From Spirochaetales bacterium (GTDB lineage Bacteria; Spirochaetota; Spirochaetia; SZUA-6; DRHE01): 64,000 nt of DNA. Position 1 is the first letter of the stretch, and each line of letters opens with the position of its first letter. The stretch lies in assembly GCA_030604195.1 (NCBI GenBank), contig JAUVWI010000007.1, positions 1 to 64,000 of the forward strand, read 5' to 3'. The notes beneath the pieces are model-generated. The model saw nothing but the letters and a program-made list of their open reading frames with translations, did no database searches and had not been told where the DNA came from. Position numbers and translations under genes: made by a program. Positions 44,437-54,700 of this stretch are shown here, in pieces.

Positions 44437-44885
44437 TATTTATACTTCCTTAATGCTTTTTTTAATTTATCTCCGGTCAGGCGGCCGTATACTTCATCAT
44501 CTATCATCATTACCGGCGCCAGTGAACAGCAACCCAGGCAGGCTACCTGCTCTAACGTAAACAAACCGTCCGCCGTGGTCTGGCCGGGGCCAATGCCCAG
44601 TTCATTCTGCAGGGTGGTATCGAGAAGCTCCACTCCTACCACATGGCAGGCCGTGCCGTGGCAGATCTTGATGGTATGCTTGCCGGTCGGCTCAAAACGG
44701 AACTGGGCATAAAAGGTGGCTACACCATACACCTGGGCCGGTGACTGCCCTGCGGCAGCTGCTATTTGCTGCATTGCCTCCTGCGGCAGATAGCCGAAAA
44801 GTTCCTGGGTTTGCTGGAGCAGGGGGATCAAACTCCCTTTTTGCCCCCGCCATTCATCAAGCAGCAGCTTGAACTTCTCTTTCAT
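44436..44885 (-). CDS. NuoE/HydC-like [2Fe-2S] subunit, candidate StnC
   Basis: 149 residues. It has the NuoE pattern: IPLLQQTQELFGYLPQEAMQQIAAA, VYGVATFYAQFRFEPTGKHTIKICHGTACHVVG (first two Cys) and VACLGCCSLAPVMMIDDEVYGRL (last two Cys). It passes electrons to or from the NuoF-like partner. It is the first gene of the three-gene operon and has AAAGG before ATG. A plausible -35 TTGCAA lies upstream, but no convincing -10 was found. Confidence 0.88.
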   Translation of the reverse strand: MKEKFKLLLDEWRGQKGSLIPLLQQTQELFGYLPQEAMQQIAAAAGQSPAQVYGVATFYAQFRFEPTGKHTIKICHGTACHVVGVELLDTTLQNELGIGPGQTTADGLFTLEQVACLGCCSLAPVMMIDDEVYGRLTGDKLKKALRKYK

Positions 44886-45104
44886 AGATTTTTACCTTTC
44901 ATTAAATTATTAAGGGAAAAAATATTCCGCCTGACTCTAACATATTTGAAAAGACTTTTGCAAGATTACGGTTAGAAAAAGCCAAAAGCTTATAATTGAA
45001 CTAATGAATAACGTCAAATACACTTTACTATTTCTCCGGCATTTATACAAATAGAGTTTGCTTTAATATAGACACATTTATACTGCACCTACTTGTAATA
45101 GCCT

Positions 45105-45287
45105 TTGCCTGTGGGCTTATTCCGTTCGAATGACAGTGGGGATACCTGGAATGAGGGCATGGTCAATCCTGTACCTGCAACAAATGGCAACAATGTCACG
45201 CGCTGTTTAGCCCTGTCCGCCGATGGTTCTACACTCTATTTCGGTTCATTCAAATCCGGTGTCTTTCGAAGAAGAATATCATTTTGA
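45105..45287 (+). pseudogene. BNR/Asp-box repeat protein fragment
   Basis: 60 residues. Contains the Asp-box SNDSGDTW and the segment CLALSADGSTLYFGSFKSGVFRR, both typical of BNR/sialidase-like or VPS10-like propeller repeats. These proteins are usually hundreds of residues long. An in-frame TAG at 45099 lies directly before the TTG that the ORF track uses as a start. No ribosome site is seen. It is best read as the left-over 3' end of a lost propeller gene. The rest of 44886-45312 is AT-rich and shows no gene. Confidence 0.5.
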
Positions 45288-45312
45288 ATAACTCTAAATA
45301 TATTATTTTTCA

Positions 45313-45340
45313 TTGTACTTTGTATCTATAGTATTATAAT
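45313..45340 (+). promoter_or_regulatory. promoter of the RR-HD / FIST / kinase operon
   Basis: TTGTAC (45313-45318), 16 bp, TATAAT (45335-45340). The leader to the preferred ATG 45403 is about 56 bases. Confidence 0.55.
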
Positions 45341-45402
45341 GTCAGTAGGAAATGTTCCTAAGGACATGGCCTTCAGTTTTGCATTGTTCGAGGGTATTGA
45401 AG

Positions 45403-46689
45403 ATGGGAGAAAAGGACCGCAGGGGAAGTGTGCTCTTTGTTGATGACGAGAAGAGCATTCTTGCTTCGATAAAGCGCCTGTTCTTTAGAGAGCGGGAGAT
45501 TGAGGTCATAACCGCGGAGAGCGGTAAAGAGGGCCTTAAGCTCTTGGACGGTCAGGATATTGATCTAGTCGTGGCGGACCACCGGATGCCGCAAATGACC
45601 GGTGCTGAATTCTTGCGTCTGGTCAAGGAGCGAAACCCGGAGGTTTTGCGGATCATGCTCACCGGGTATGCAGATATTAAGACAATTACTAAGTCGGTGA
45701 ACGAGGGAGAGGTCTATCGATTCCTGACTAAACCCTGGAATGACGAGGACCTGAAGATTACGATTAAAAAAGCTCTTGAATACTGCAGGCTGGAGAAAGC
45801 TAATCGAGCCATGAGCGACCGAATAAGTGAGCAGAATAAGGAGCTCAAAGACCTCAACGCCGGCCTGGAGAAAAAGGTACGGCAGAGAACGGGGCAGTTG
45901 GAGAAGGCCGTTGGGCAATTGAAGCAGATGAGCGAGACTCAGAAAAGGAACTTTCAGAGTACGCTTATTCTGCTCACCCAGATCATGGGCTATACCAGCC
46001 GCTTCCTGGCGGGTCACTCAAAACGGGTTGCCGAGCTAGCCAAAACGGTAGCTACTAAAATGAAATGTGACCAGGATAAAAAGGAAATGATCTACTTTGC
46101 CGCTTTGCTTCATGATATCGGCCTGATCGGCGCTCCGGACACCCTGTTCAGTGAAGATATCGATCAATTTTCTAAGCAGGAGAGAAAGATCTTTTTCAGG
46201 CACACTCTTATTGGCGAAGAGATAATAGGAAATTTGCATAATTTAAAGAGACTTTCGGTGATAATCCGCTCTCACCATGAAGCATATCTTGGTGATGGGT
46301 TCCCGGACGGCCTGCAGAAAGATAAAATCCCTTTTGGCGCTCGCCTGATCAGGATAGTTAGCGACTATGACCGACTTCGCTTCCGCAAGGGTGTGAAGGA
46401 GGAACAGGCCCGCGCCCTTCTTAAAGAAGGCTCCGGTTATCTCTATGATCCACAGATCGTTAGGGTTTTATGTGATTTAACCGAATCGATCTCTGAGAAG
46501 CAAACCTTTACAAAAAGGGTTCTGATAAATGATCTACAGCCCGGAATGGTATTGAACGGGGACATAGAGCTTCAGAACGGGCTGCTCCTCTTACCGAGAG
46601 GAAGCGTTCTTGATGCATCGACAGTCAGGAGGATCTCCGCTTTTTCCTCGGCACTCGATGCGGGTACATCAATAGAGGTTTTCGTCTGA
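45403..46689 (+). CDS. response regulator with HD (HD-GYP-variant) domain
   Basis: About 428 residues from ATG 45403 (MGEKDRRGSV), with GAGG upstream; the ORF track's extra 17 residues are rejected. A receiver domain (residues 8-125) holds LFVDDEKSI and phospho-acceptor LVVADHRMP with KPW. A coiled coil follows (about 140-185). An HD domain has GHSKRVAEL, AALLHDIGLIGAPD, RHTLIGEEI and HHEAYLGDGFPDGLQKDKIPFGARLIRIVSDYD. The last block is the GYP motif in the variant form GFP. HD-GYP proteins break down c-di-GMP; this variant may be active or degenerate. It is the first gene of the operon, followed by the FIST gene. Confidence 0.85.
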   Translation: MGEKDRRGSVLFVDDEKSILASIKRLFFREREIEVITAESGKEGLKLLDGQDIDLVVADHRMPQMTGAEFLRLVKERNPEVLRIMLTGYADIKTITKSVNEGEVYRFLTKPWNDEDLKITIKKALEYCRLEKANRAMSDRISEQNKELKDLNAGLEKKVRQRTGQLEKAVGQLKQMSETQKRNFQSTLILLTQIMGYTSRFLAGHSKRVAELAKTVATKMKCDQDKKEMIYFAALLHDIGLIGAPDTLFSEDIDQFSKQERKIFFRHTLIGEEIIGNLHNLKRLSVIIRSHHEAYLGDGFPDGLQKDKIPFGARLIRIVSDYDRLRFRKGVKEEQARALLKEGSGYLYDPQIVRVLCDLTESISEKQTFTKRVLINDLQPGMVLNGDIELQNGLLLLPRGSVLDASTVRRISAFSSALDAGTSIEVFV

Positions 46690-46738
46690 TCGAAGCGGAT
46701 CGTGACAACCGTCGAACAGGTTTGATTAGGAGGATATT

Positions 46739-47932
46739 ATGAAAATCGCCAGTGCTTGTTCTAAAAGCACCGATTCTATTGGCGCTGTAAACGGGGCGTT
46801 CGAGGCTCTGAAAAGTAAGCTGGAGCACGAACCTGATCTCCTTATCCTTTACTCCTCAGTGTTACACGATAATGAAAGGATAGTTAGTGAGCTGAGCCGG
46901 CTCGCACCACACAGCAAACTTCACGGCGCCACCTCATGCCTTGGTGTCATGACAGAAGAGGGATTCGTCAGCTCCGATGGCTACGGATTGGGAATACTTG
47001 GTATCACCGACCATGAAGGGGATTACGGAGTAGGCTCAGGCACGATCGGCTCTGATGCCGGACAGGCGGCAAAAGAAGCATTAAGCCGGGCCCTGGAAAA
47101 CGCAGGACTGTCCGGAGCTCTACCGGAATTGATCTGGATTAACAGCGCACCGGGGAAGGAAGAAGAAATCATTCTCGGTCTGGAGGAGGTCGTCGGTACC
47201 AATGTGCCGATTATCGGGGGCAGCTCGGCCGATAATACGATTGAGGGGAACTGGCTTCAGTTTGTCAACGGGAAGGTGGTCAGTGATAATATCGTCTTGA
47301 CGGTAATGTTCCCCTCGGTAAGAACAGCCCATGCTTTCCACAGCGGCTATAACCCGACAACGACCACGGGAACCGTTACCCGGGCGAAGGACCGGGTCGT
47401 CTTTTCCATTGATGGAAAACCAGCTGCAGAGGTTTATAACGATTGGACCAATGGGGTCATCTCCGGCGATCTGAAAGCCGCGGGCACCATCCTCGGTAAG
47501 ACCACCCTATTCCCCATTGGCCGTGTGGTCGGCGAGGTACAGGGGGTTCCCTATTTCAGACTCTCCCACCCAGAGACGGTCACCCCGGAGAGAGGCTTAA
47601 GTTTTTTCACGGAAATCGCCGAGGGTGACAAGATAGTGCTCATGGAAGGGAGTAAAGAAAGCCTCATCAACAGAGCGGGCCGGGTTGTCAAAACCGCCAT
47701 GGATTCGAGCTATTTCAAGATCGATGAGGTTAGTGGAGCTCTCATCATCTACTGCGCCGGCTGCATGCTCACGGTCCAGTCAGAAATGGATAAGGTTGTG
47801 GAAGGAATAAACGGAACCTTTCCGGGCAAACCCTTTTTAGGCGCATTCACCTTTGGTGAGCAGGGTTGTCTGATCGGCGGAGAAAATCATCACGGTAATC
47901 TCATGATTTCAACCCTGATCTTTGGCAGCTAA
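46739..47932 (+). CDS. FIST N/C sensor-domain protein
   Basis: 397 residues with the two FIST parts. FIST_N covers about 30-210 (LLILYSSVLHDNERIVSELSR, LHGATSCLGVMTEEGF, VPIIGGSSADNTIEGNW). FIST_C covers about 230-380 (IGRVVGEVQGVPYFRLSHPETV, IIYCAGCMLTVQSEMDKVVEGI, FLGAFTFGEQGC). FIST proteins are proposed to sense small ligands such as amino acids and are often encoded next to signalling enzymes. No kinase domain is attached, so it may act with the PAS kinase encoded two bases downstream. AGGAGG precedes ATG. Confidence 0.88.
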   Translation: MKIASACSKSTDSIGAVNGAFEALKSKLEHEPDLLILYSSVLHDNERIVSELSRLAPHSKLHGATSCLGVMTEEGFVSSDGYGLGILGITDHEGDYGVGSGTIGSDAGQAAKEALSRALENAGLSGALPELIWINSAPGKEEEIILGLEEVVGTNVPIIGGSSADNTIEGNWLQFVNGKVVSDNIVLTVMFPSVRTAHAFHSGYNPTTTTGTVTRAKDRVVFSIDGKPAAEVYNDWTNGVISGDLKAAGTILGKTTLFPIGRVVGEVQGVPYFRLSHPETVTPERGLSFFTEIAEGDKIVLMEGSKESLINRAGRVVKTAMDSSYFKIDEVSGALIIYCAGCMLTVQSEMDKVVEGINGTFPGKPFLGAFTFGEQGCLIGGENHHGNLMISTLIFGS

Positions 47933-47934
47933 TA

Positions 47935-49656
47935 ATGAAGAGCGAGGTTCAGATTGAGGAAGAGTTGCGCGAGGCTTTGCTCAATCTGGAGCGTTCCTGG
48001 GAAACCGAGAAGTTGCTCAAAGAGGAATACAGCGGGTTGGTGGAATGTCTTCATACTATGGCCGGCCAAAGCTCGGTCAACGCACTACTCAGGACAGTTG
48101 TCCGGCAGATTAAAGGAATCATCGGCTTTTCCGAGGCAGTGATCCTCCGCTGTGAGCAGCCGAAGCACTACCGGGGTTTTATTGCCACCAAAGAGGAACT
48201 GAAAAAGGTAATTATTCCCTGCACGGGTATCTTAAAGAAAGCCATAAAGGGCAGGCCTATCAGTCTGTACGACATCTCGCAGGCGGAAGAGTGGAGGGGG
48301 GTGGAAACGGTATCGATGCGTTTCTCTTCCGCTCTGTATATGCTAATTTTCGGCGGGCAATCCAAGCTCATCCTCGTCTGCCTGCACCGCGATCCCAATT
48401 TCTTTACCCAGGCGCACGGCAATTTCCTTAAGAATCTAGCCCCCAGCATCTCTCAAGCATTAACAAACCTGATCACCAAGCAACGGCTGGTCGAGTCGGA
48501 GAGAGAATATCGAATCCTTATCGATGGGGCCAAGGAGGGAATCGCTATTATCGCCGGAACAAAATTTCTCTATATCAACTCCAGTATTACCAGGATAACC
48601 GGCTTTTCCCAGCAGGATTTAAAGGGAAAGGATGTTTTTCAGCTTTTCGGACCGGAAGAAGGGAAGCGACTTCAAGAGATATTTACAAAAGAGACCCGGA
48701 GTAAAGAGAACGAGGTGTTCGAAACCAGGGTCAAAAATACACAGGGGCAACAGAAGTTTATTGAGTTTACTTTGGCCAGTATCAAGTATAAAGGAGCACC
48801 GGCCAATCTGCTGTTCCTCCGGGACATTACGGAAAAAAAGGAACTGCAGCTGCAGCTTATACAATCGCAAAAATTGGAATCTATCGGCCAGCTGGCGGCC
48901 GGAATAGCTCATGAGATCAACAATCCGGTAGGCTTTGTGGCCAGCAATTGTTACACTCTTAGAAGTTATTTGAAAAACATCAAGGAGATAATCAACCTCT
49001 ATAGATCGAGCAAGGATGACCGACTCATTAAGGAGAAGGAGAAGGAGTATGATCTGGATTATATCCTTGAAGATATTGAGTCGCTTTCGGAAGAAAATGC
49101 TAAGGGTTTGGAACGAATAACCACCATCGTTCAGAGCTTGAAAGACTTTGCCCATATCGAGGCGGAAGACTCCTTTAACTTCACCGATATTAATAAAGCT
49201 ATTGAGGGCACGCTGCTCATTGCCAGGAATGAGTTCAAATACAGCGCCGAAATCAGTATGGAGCTGGGTGATATTCCGGAGATTTACTGTAACATCAGTC
49301 AGATGAATCAGGTCTTCCTGAACCTGATCGTAAATGCCGCTCAGGCGATTAAGAGCCAAAACCGCCGGGATATGGGCAGGATTTTTATTCGTACATACGG
49401 TGATGACAGCAACGTGTACTGTGATATTTCCGACGACGGTCCCGGCATCCAGCCTGAGAATTTGTCAAAAATTTTTGATCCCTTCTTTACCACCAAAGAC
49501 GTAGGCGTGGGGACCGGCCTGGGCTTGAATATCTCTTACGATATTGTAGTAAACAAGCATGGGGGGGATATCCAGGTCAGGAGCGAGCCTGATAAGGGAG
49601 CGTCATTTATCTTGAAGTTACCCATACGAAAGGAAATGTTTTCTCAGGATGCCTAA
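47935..49656 (+). CDS. hybrid-free sensor histidine kinase, GAF-like and PAS
   Basis: 573 residues. A coiled N-terminus (to about 40), a GAF-like domain (about 45-185) and a PAS domain (about 190-305: [44 protein letters not shown]) precede the kinase. The H-box is [15 protein letters not shown], the N-box [10 protein letters not shown] and the G-box [34 protein letters not shown]. No membrane segment is seen, so it is cytoplasmic. It overlaps the RR-HDOD gene by eight bases and probably phosphorylates one or both response regulators of this operon (inference). Confidence 0.9.
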   Translation: MKSEVQIEEELREALLNLERSWETEKLLKEEYSGLVECLHTMAGQSSVNALLRTVVRQIKGIIGFSEAVILRCEQPKHYRGFIATKEELKKVIIPCTGILKKAIKGRPISLYDISQAEEWRGVETVSMRFSSALYMLIFGGQSKLILVCLHRDPNFFTQAHGNFLKNLAPSISQALTNLITKQRLVESEREYRILIDGAKEGIAIIAGTKFLYINSSITRITGFSQQDLKGKDVFQLFGPEEGKRLQEIFTKETRSKENEVFETRVKNTQGQQKFIEFTLASIKYKGAPANLLFLRDITEKKELQLQLIQSQKLESIGQLAAGIAHEINNPVGFVASNCYTLRSYLKNIKEIINLYRSSKDDRLIKEKEKEYDLDYILEDIESLSEENAKGLERITTIVQSLKDFAHIEAEDSFNFTDINKAIEGTLLIARNEFKYSAEISMELGDIPEIYCNISQMNQVFLNLIVNAAQAIKSQNRRDMGRIFIRTYGDDSNVYCDISDDGPGIQPENLSKIFDPFFTTKDVGVGTGLGLNISYDIVVNKHGGDIQVRSEPDKGASFILKLPIRKEMFSQDA

Positions 49657-50827
49657 AGCAATACTATTTGTTGACGATGATCGAGAAATACTTAACGCAC
49701 TGAAGCGCAACTTTTTCCGATCTGGATTTAAGATCCACCTGGCCGAGGGCGCGGAAGCCGGGCTCGAAATCCTTTCCAGGGAACCAGTCGACCTGGTCGT
49801 TTCAGATATGCGGATGCCCGGTATGAACGGCTACGATTTCCTGAAGGCTGTCTGTAAAGGATATCCGGATGTGCTGAGGGTGATCCTCAGCGGGTACACC
49901 GACAAAGATACGATCCTGAAATCGGTTATGGACGGAACCGCCTGCGCCTATATCACCAAGCCGTGGGATAACGAAGCTTTAGAGGCCTACCTGCGGCATC
50001 TCATCGAGATGCACGACGCAGCCCACAGCAAGCGGGTGTTAGAGAAGATAAGCAAGATCAGGGATGTTCCGGTCCTTCCAACAGTCTACTATAAGCTGAC
50101 CAGACTTATCCAGGAGGACAGGGAGCTCGATGAAATCAGGGAGACGATCGAAGAAGATCCCGGTTATACAGCCAAGATCCTGAATATAGCCAACGCCGCC
50201 TTCTTTGGCGGTAAAATAGGTTCCCTGAAACAGGCACTGATGATGATGGGCAGGGTGAATTTGATGAACCTCATCCTGTCTAGCTCAGTCTTCTCTATTT
50301 TCAAGGACGCCGGCTGTAAGACCCTGAACGTGGAGACGATCTGGAAACATTCCAATTTGACAAACAAGCTGCTCCAGCGTTTCTACTTTTTAACAAAACG
50401 TAAGAAAATACCGGATGAGCAGGCCACCGTGGGTTTGCTCCATGATATCGGTTATCTGTTTCTGATGAAGTACTATCCGGCTGAGATGCACAGGCTTGCA
50501 AAACTTAAGCAGGAGCCCGGAAATATACCGGTGACGGAGCGGGAGAAGGAGCTGATCGGGGTCTCTCATAGCGAGATCGGGGCTTACCTCCTGGATTACT
50601 GGAATTTGCCTGGCTATTTCAGCGAGGTTTGTCTGTATCACCACGAACCTTTTAATAAAAACGTACTGCATAAAGATATGGTCTACCTGGCCTATATCGC
50701 GGACGTTTATTCCTGGAAAGCTCTGGGAAAGATGAGAAACGAAACGTTGGACGGGCGGATCCCGGCAGCACTAAACCTCGACCCGGAGAGTTTAGAGAAG
50801 GTTGTTTCGCGGATAGAAAGTAAATAA
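49649..50827 (+). CDS. response regulator with HDOD domain
   Basis: 392 residues. The receiver domain has ILFVDDDREI, phospho-acceptor LVVSDMRMPGMNG and TKPW. The HDOD domain (from about residue 135) shows LPTVYYKLTRLIQEDRELDEIRETIEEDPGYTAKILNIANAAFFGG, and HDIGYLF and SHSEIGAYLLDYWNLP further on, as in HDOD output modules that control flagella, stress or c-di-GMP signalling. The HD pair is present (HDIG), whereas many HDOD proteins lack it. It overlaps the kinase gene, so the two are coupled; the metallophosphoesterase gene starts eight bases after its stop. Confidence 0.85.
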   Translation: MPKAILFVDDDREILNALKRNFFRSGFKIHLAEGAEAGLEILSREPVDLVVSDMRMPGMNGYDFLKAVCKGYPDVLRVILSGYTDKDTILKSVMDGTACAYITKPWDNEALEAYLRHLIEMHDAAHSKRVLEKISKIRDVPVLPTVYYKLTRLIQEDRELDEIRETIEEDPGYTAKILNIANAAFFGGKIGSLKQALMMMGRVNLMNLILSSSVFSIFKDAGCKTLNVETIWKHSNLTNKLLQRFYFLTKRKKIPDEQATVGLLHDIGYLFLMKYYPAEMHRLAKLKQEPGNIPVTEREKELIGVSHSEIGAYLLDYWNLPGYFSEVCLYHHEPFNKNVLHKDMVYLAYIADVYSWKALGKMRNETLDGRIPAALNLDPESLEKVVSRIESK

Positions 50828-50834
50828 CCGTACC

Positions 50835-51740
50835 ATGAACCACCCCAAATCACCAGCTAACTCCGCCGTCTGTTTCTTTGTTTCCGATCTTCACGGCCAT
50901 CGATCTAAATACGAAAAACTCTTTTCTGCTGTGGCCAATGAAAAGCCTACCGCTATATTCCTTGGCGGGGACCTGCTCCCTGCGGGTGGTGGCAGGGGAG
51001 GTGGCAGTGGTGGCCGGACAGTCGCAGATCACAGCAATTTCATAACTACCTTCCTGTTCCCTGAATTTTCAAGATTAAAGGAATATCTAGGGAAGTTTTA
51101 CCCGGAGGTTTTCCTGATCCTGGGCAATGATGATGTGCGAACACAGGAAGCACCAATCCTGGATGCAGCAACAAAAGGGGTGTGGCATTACCTGCACAAC
51201 CGCAAAGCAACCTGGCGGGATTTCCTGATCTTCGGCTACGCCTATGTTCCCCCTACGCCTTTCCGCTTAAAAGATTGGGAGCGCTACGATGTTTCACGCT
51301 ACGTGGATCCGGGGTGCATAGCCCCTGAACACGGCATTATCTCCCTGCCTGTTGCGGAAGATCAACTGAAATACGCCACAATCGCCCAGGATCTGGAAAA
51401 ATTATGCGGAAGCAGCGAGATGACCAATGCAATCCTTCTTTTCCATACTCCTCCCTATAAAACCAATCTCGACCACGTGGCTCTTGATGGCAAGATGATA
51501 GATCACGTTCCCCTGGATTTCCATATAGGAAGTATAGCGGTGAGAAGGTTTATTGAAGAACGCGGACCCTTAATTACTCTTCACGGCCATGCCCATGAAT
51601 CTGCCCGCCTTACCGGCAACTGGCAGGATAAAATCGGGCGCACCCGGGCTTTTTCAGCAGCCCATGACGGGCCGGAACTGGCCCTTGTTCGTTTTGACCC
51701 CTGCAATCCGGAAAACGCAGAGAGGGAGTTGATCAGATAG
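50835..51740 (+). CDS. calcineurin-like metallophosphoesterase
   Basis: 301 residues. The metallophosphoesterase motifs are FFVSDLHGH (DxH), FLGGDLLP (GD), FLILGNDD (GN-D/H), LLFHTPPYK and LITLHGHAHES (GHxH). It hydrolyses a phosphoester with two metal ions; the target is not readable. A glycine tract (GGGRGGGSGG, about residues 52-61) follows the GGD motif, encoded by GGTGGC-like repeats, and probably makes a loop. The start follows the RR-HDOD stop by eight bases. It is convergent with and overlaps the next gene by eight bases. Confidence 0.85.
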   Translation: MNHPKSPANSAVCFFVSDLHGHRSKYEKLFSAVANEKPTAIFLGGDLLPAGGGRGGGSGGRTVADHSNFITTFLFPEFSRLKEYLGKFYPEVFLILGNDDVRTQEAPILDAATKGVWHYLHNRKATWRDFLIFGYAYVPPTPFRLKDWERYDVSRYVDPGCIAPEHGIISLPVAEDQLKYATIAQDLEKLCGSSEMTNAILLFHTPPYKTNLDHVALDGKMIDHVPLDFHIGSIAVRRFIEERGPLITLHGHAHESARLTGNWQDKIGRTRAFSAAHDGPELALVRFDPCNPENAERELIR

Positions 51741-54700
51741 CGCTCTTTAAGGGCAGAGGCCTGGCAGCGTCAGTTACCGCCCCGATCTTAACTGCATAGC
51801 TTGTTTTATTAGCTACATCTTCATCGGTAATAATATGTACATCCAACAGACCACTGGTTCTGTATCCTGTACGCAGATAATTCATTTCAGCTAAAGAAAG
51901 GCTCCAGCCCTCCAGCCAGAGGCAGAGATCTTTTTTCTGCTCTTCCGTGCCATGAAAGTGAACCAGAACATCTATATCACTGGCTGCACCGGCTGTGGCA
52001 TTCTTGGTGCTGCCCAGCAGATAAAAACCTCTTACTCCAAAACGGCGGCTATCCAGCTGGGAAGCGATAAGCTCCGCCATATGCAACCGCCAGCGCCAGT
52101 AGCTATTCCCGTGAGCTGTCGTGATTTCCTCTATTTCACCAGGCTCAATTGATATTTCCATATCCAGGCTGGAATCTGAAAGAAAACCCACTCCTTCTTC
52201 GAGATCACCATTCATCAGGATCTGCAGGGTAAATCCTTTAGAGGATTTATTCACATCAATTACCCTGATGGTATCGCTCAATTCTGAATATTCAGGCAGT
52301 AGATCGACCAGGATGTTATCCGCGCCCAGCAGAAACCTTGAATTGAATATTATACCATCTTCATCCGGATAAAGGGGCAGATAACGAATTGAGGCTTCCA
52401 CCAGGTCCTGAAAGAAGTGAGTGCCGAAAGAGAGCTCAGGGGTATAATTCCCCTTCTTACAGGCAATCTCTATTAGCATAGCTGTATTATTGATATCTGC
52501 ATAGGTTACATTAACTCCCATCTTGATATCACCCCGGCTGCCCCAGCGTCCCGGACCCATTAGAATAAACTGGCGCTTGGGCAGGATCTTATTGAGCATG
52601 CCCACGGCCCTGCCAACGTTCTTAAGATCCTCCAGGCTCCGCAGCCTGCTGTAAGCATTACAATCAATAAAAACAATATGAGTGATATTGGGCACAATCC
52701 CATTGGTCACAAACTTCCTTGCAGAAAAGACTATTTTTTCTTCAGGCAGATCTTTGGGCATGGGCGGAGCAGAGACATCCTTTGAATAGCTCTGCGGCCG
52801 GCACTGTAAAAGGTAAAGACTCTCACCGTTATGGGCAAATTCAATATCCACGGCTGTTCCCATTTTATCCTCGAGCAGCTTAAGTAGGGCACCGATCTGC
52901 TCGACAAAGGGAGTGCGGTTGATAATGCCGTGAAAAGTGACTACCAGATCATCACTGCTGAAATTAATGTTGAATTTGGAAGTGGGATTCTCGATATGGC
53001 CTTCAATATAGGTGGATAACATATGCTGGATCCCCGGTATTTCAGTTCCGAACTCTTTTAATAATTCGGTAATCTCAATGGTCTCAAATGAATTATTCTC
53101 CAGGTTAATCACATCGATCCTCTTGGCCGAATAACGCATCACTTCACCGGGAGAAACGTTTACCCTTAAGTTCGGCATACCAGGAGCAATTAACACCGGA
53201 TAATCATCGGTTACACGGTCAACCGCCCGTGTTCCCAGACCGGGCACCATGCGGATCAGACCATCCTCTTTCTTTATCCGGGGTGACCAGAAAAAATCAT
53301 TCCTGCTGAAGGCGACTCCGGCAAAAGCAGGGAAGAAATATCTGCCGACTTTAGTTCCCACTACCTCCTGGATCATAATCCCCATTTCTTCATTGAAATC
53401 AATCAACCCCCGGGCTGTCCGGTATTCAATAGGGTCAGGCGCAAAGGTTGAGGCATATACCTCGGCAACAGCATCGAGCAGGGCATTCAGCCGCTCCTCC
53501 TTGCTGCCCTGGTTGGCTAAAAAGAGGCTCTTGTATTTGCCGGAGAAAACAGCGCCGAATCTATCTTCTAAGAGACTCGAGCTGCGCACAATAATGGGAT
53601 GATCGCCGAAGTCCTCAATTGCCGTGGAAAGCCCTTTGATAACTTCAGGGAGAAAATTGGAATTCTTAAAGATCTGCACAATATTCAAATAGCTTAGATA
53701 TATCTCGTCAAGGCTCTTATATTTCTGCTCATTGATCTCTTCCAAGTTATTATAGTGCAGGAAATTGATCAGCCCGTCAGATGTCAGATACCAGGTCTTG
53801 GGAACCTTGAGATTCTTAAAGAGCTCTCTATATTCAGGAGATTTTGCCGCAATATGGGCGGCAAGAAATAAACCGGCGCTTTTTCCCCCCAGTTGGCCCT
53901 GGCTCTCGGCAGTAAAGACCATTTTCTGGCTCAAATCATAAAAATCACCCACCTCAATGAATTTTTTTGCGATATTTATGAACTCCAATTGATCGGCAAA
54001 AAATCTGCGGATAAGGGAGACGCGCATACCCTTTTCTATAGGATCAGAGAGCATTGCACCCTCCGCCTCGATATAATGGTAGCGGGTAAGAGCATCAATT
54101 ATATCGTTAAGCGTTGAGTTGGAGTTATCAATGACTTTAACTAAGAATCGCGACTTATCCTCCTGGACCCACTTCTGGATATTGGCGAGTATCTGCTCTT
54201 CATTCAATGATTTGGCAGCAACCCGGAATACTTCATGGCTGAGAGAGATGATCCTGTCGATTGTTTGTTTCTGGACCGGCCGGTTGACATCATCATCATC
54301 ACCGCGGCCGGTTGTTTTCCGGCTGAAACCGAATTTTTCAAGCAGCTTTTTTGCCTCCTTAATGCCATTCCAGCAGAGGTGGTAAAGCATTTTCTGTGAG
54401 ACATAGAGGAAAAGCTTCCTGTCCGACCGATCCAGCATATCGATGACCGCCCTTAATTCACTGCCTTTTTTTTCCGAAAGCTCCTCTTTTATTTCCTTCC
54501 ACTCTTTGAATACCTCTCTTAAGCTCTTCTGCAGTATGGTATGGCCTATTCGATCAGCGATGGTATCGATTAACTTTCGCTCCTCTTTAAGAAAGAAACC
54601 ACTATCGGTTGCGGGCGCCTCTTCAGAGTAGGAAACCGTTATCCTGCCCATAACCTTTTCCTGGGCAGCAATGTCCGCACTCAGAATCCAGGATGTCTCC

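Noticed and set aside
48619-49359. 246-residue minus-strand ORF over the histidine kinase
   Set aside because: Antisense shadow of the kinase; no motif or ribosome site.
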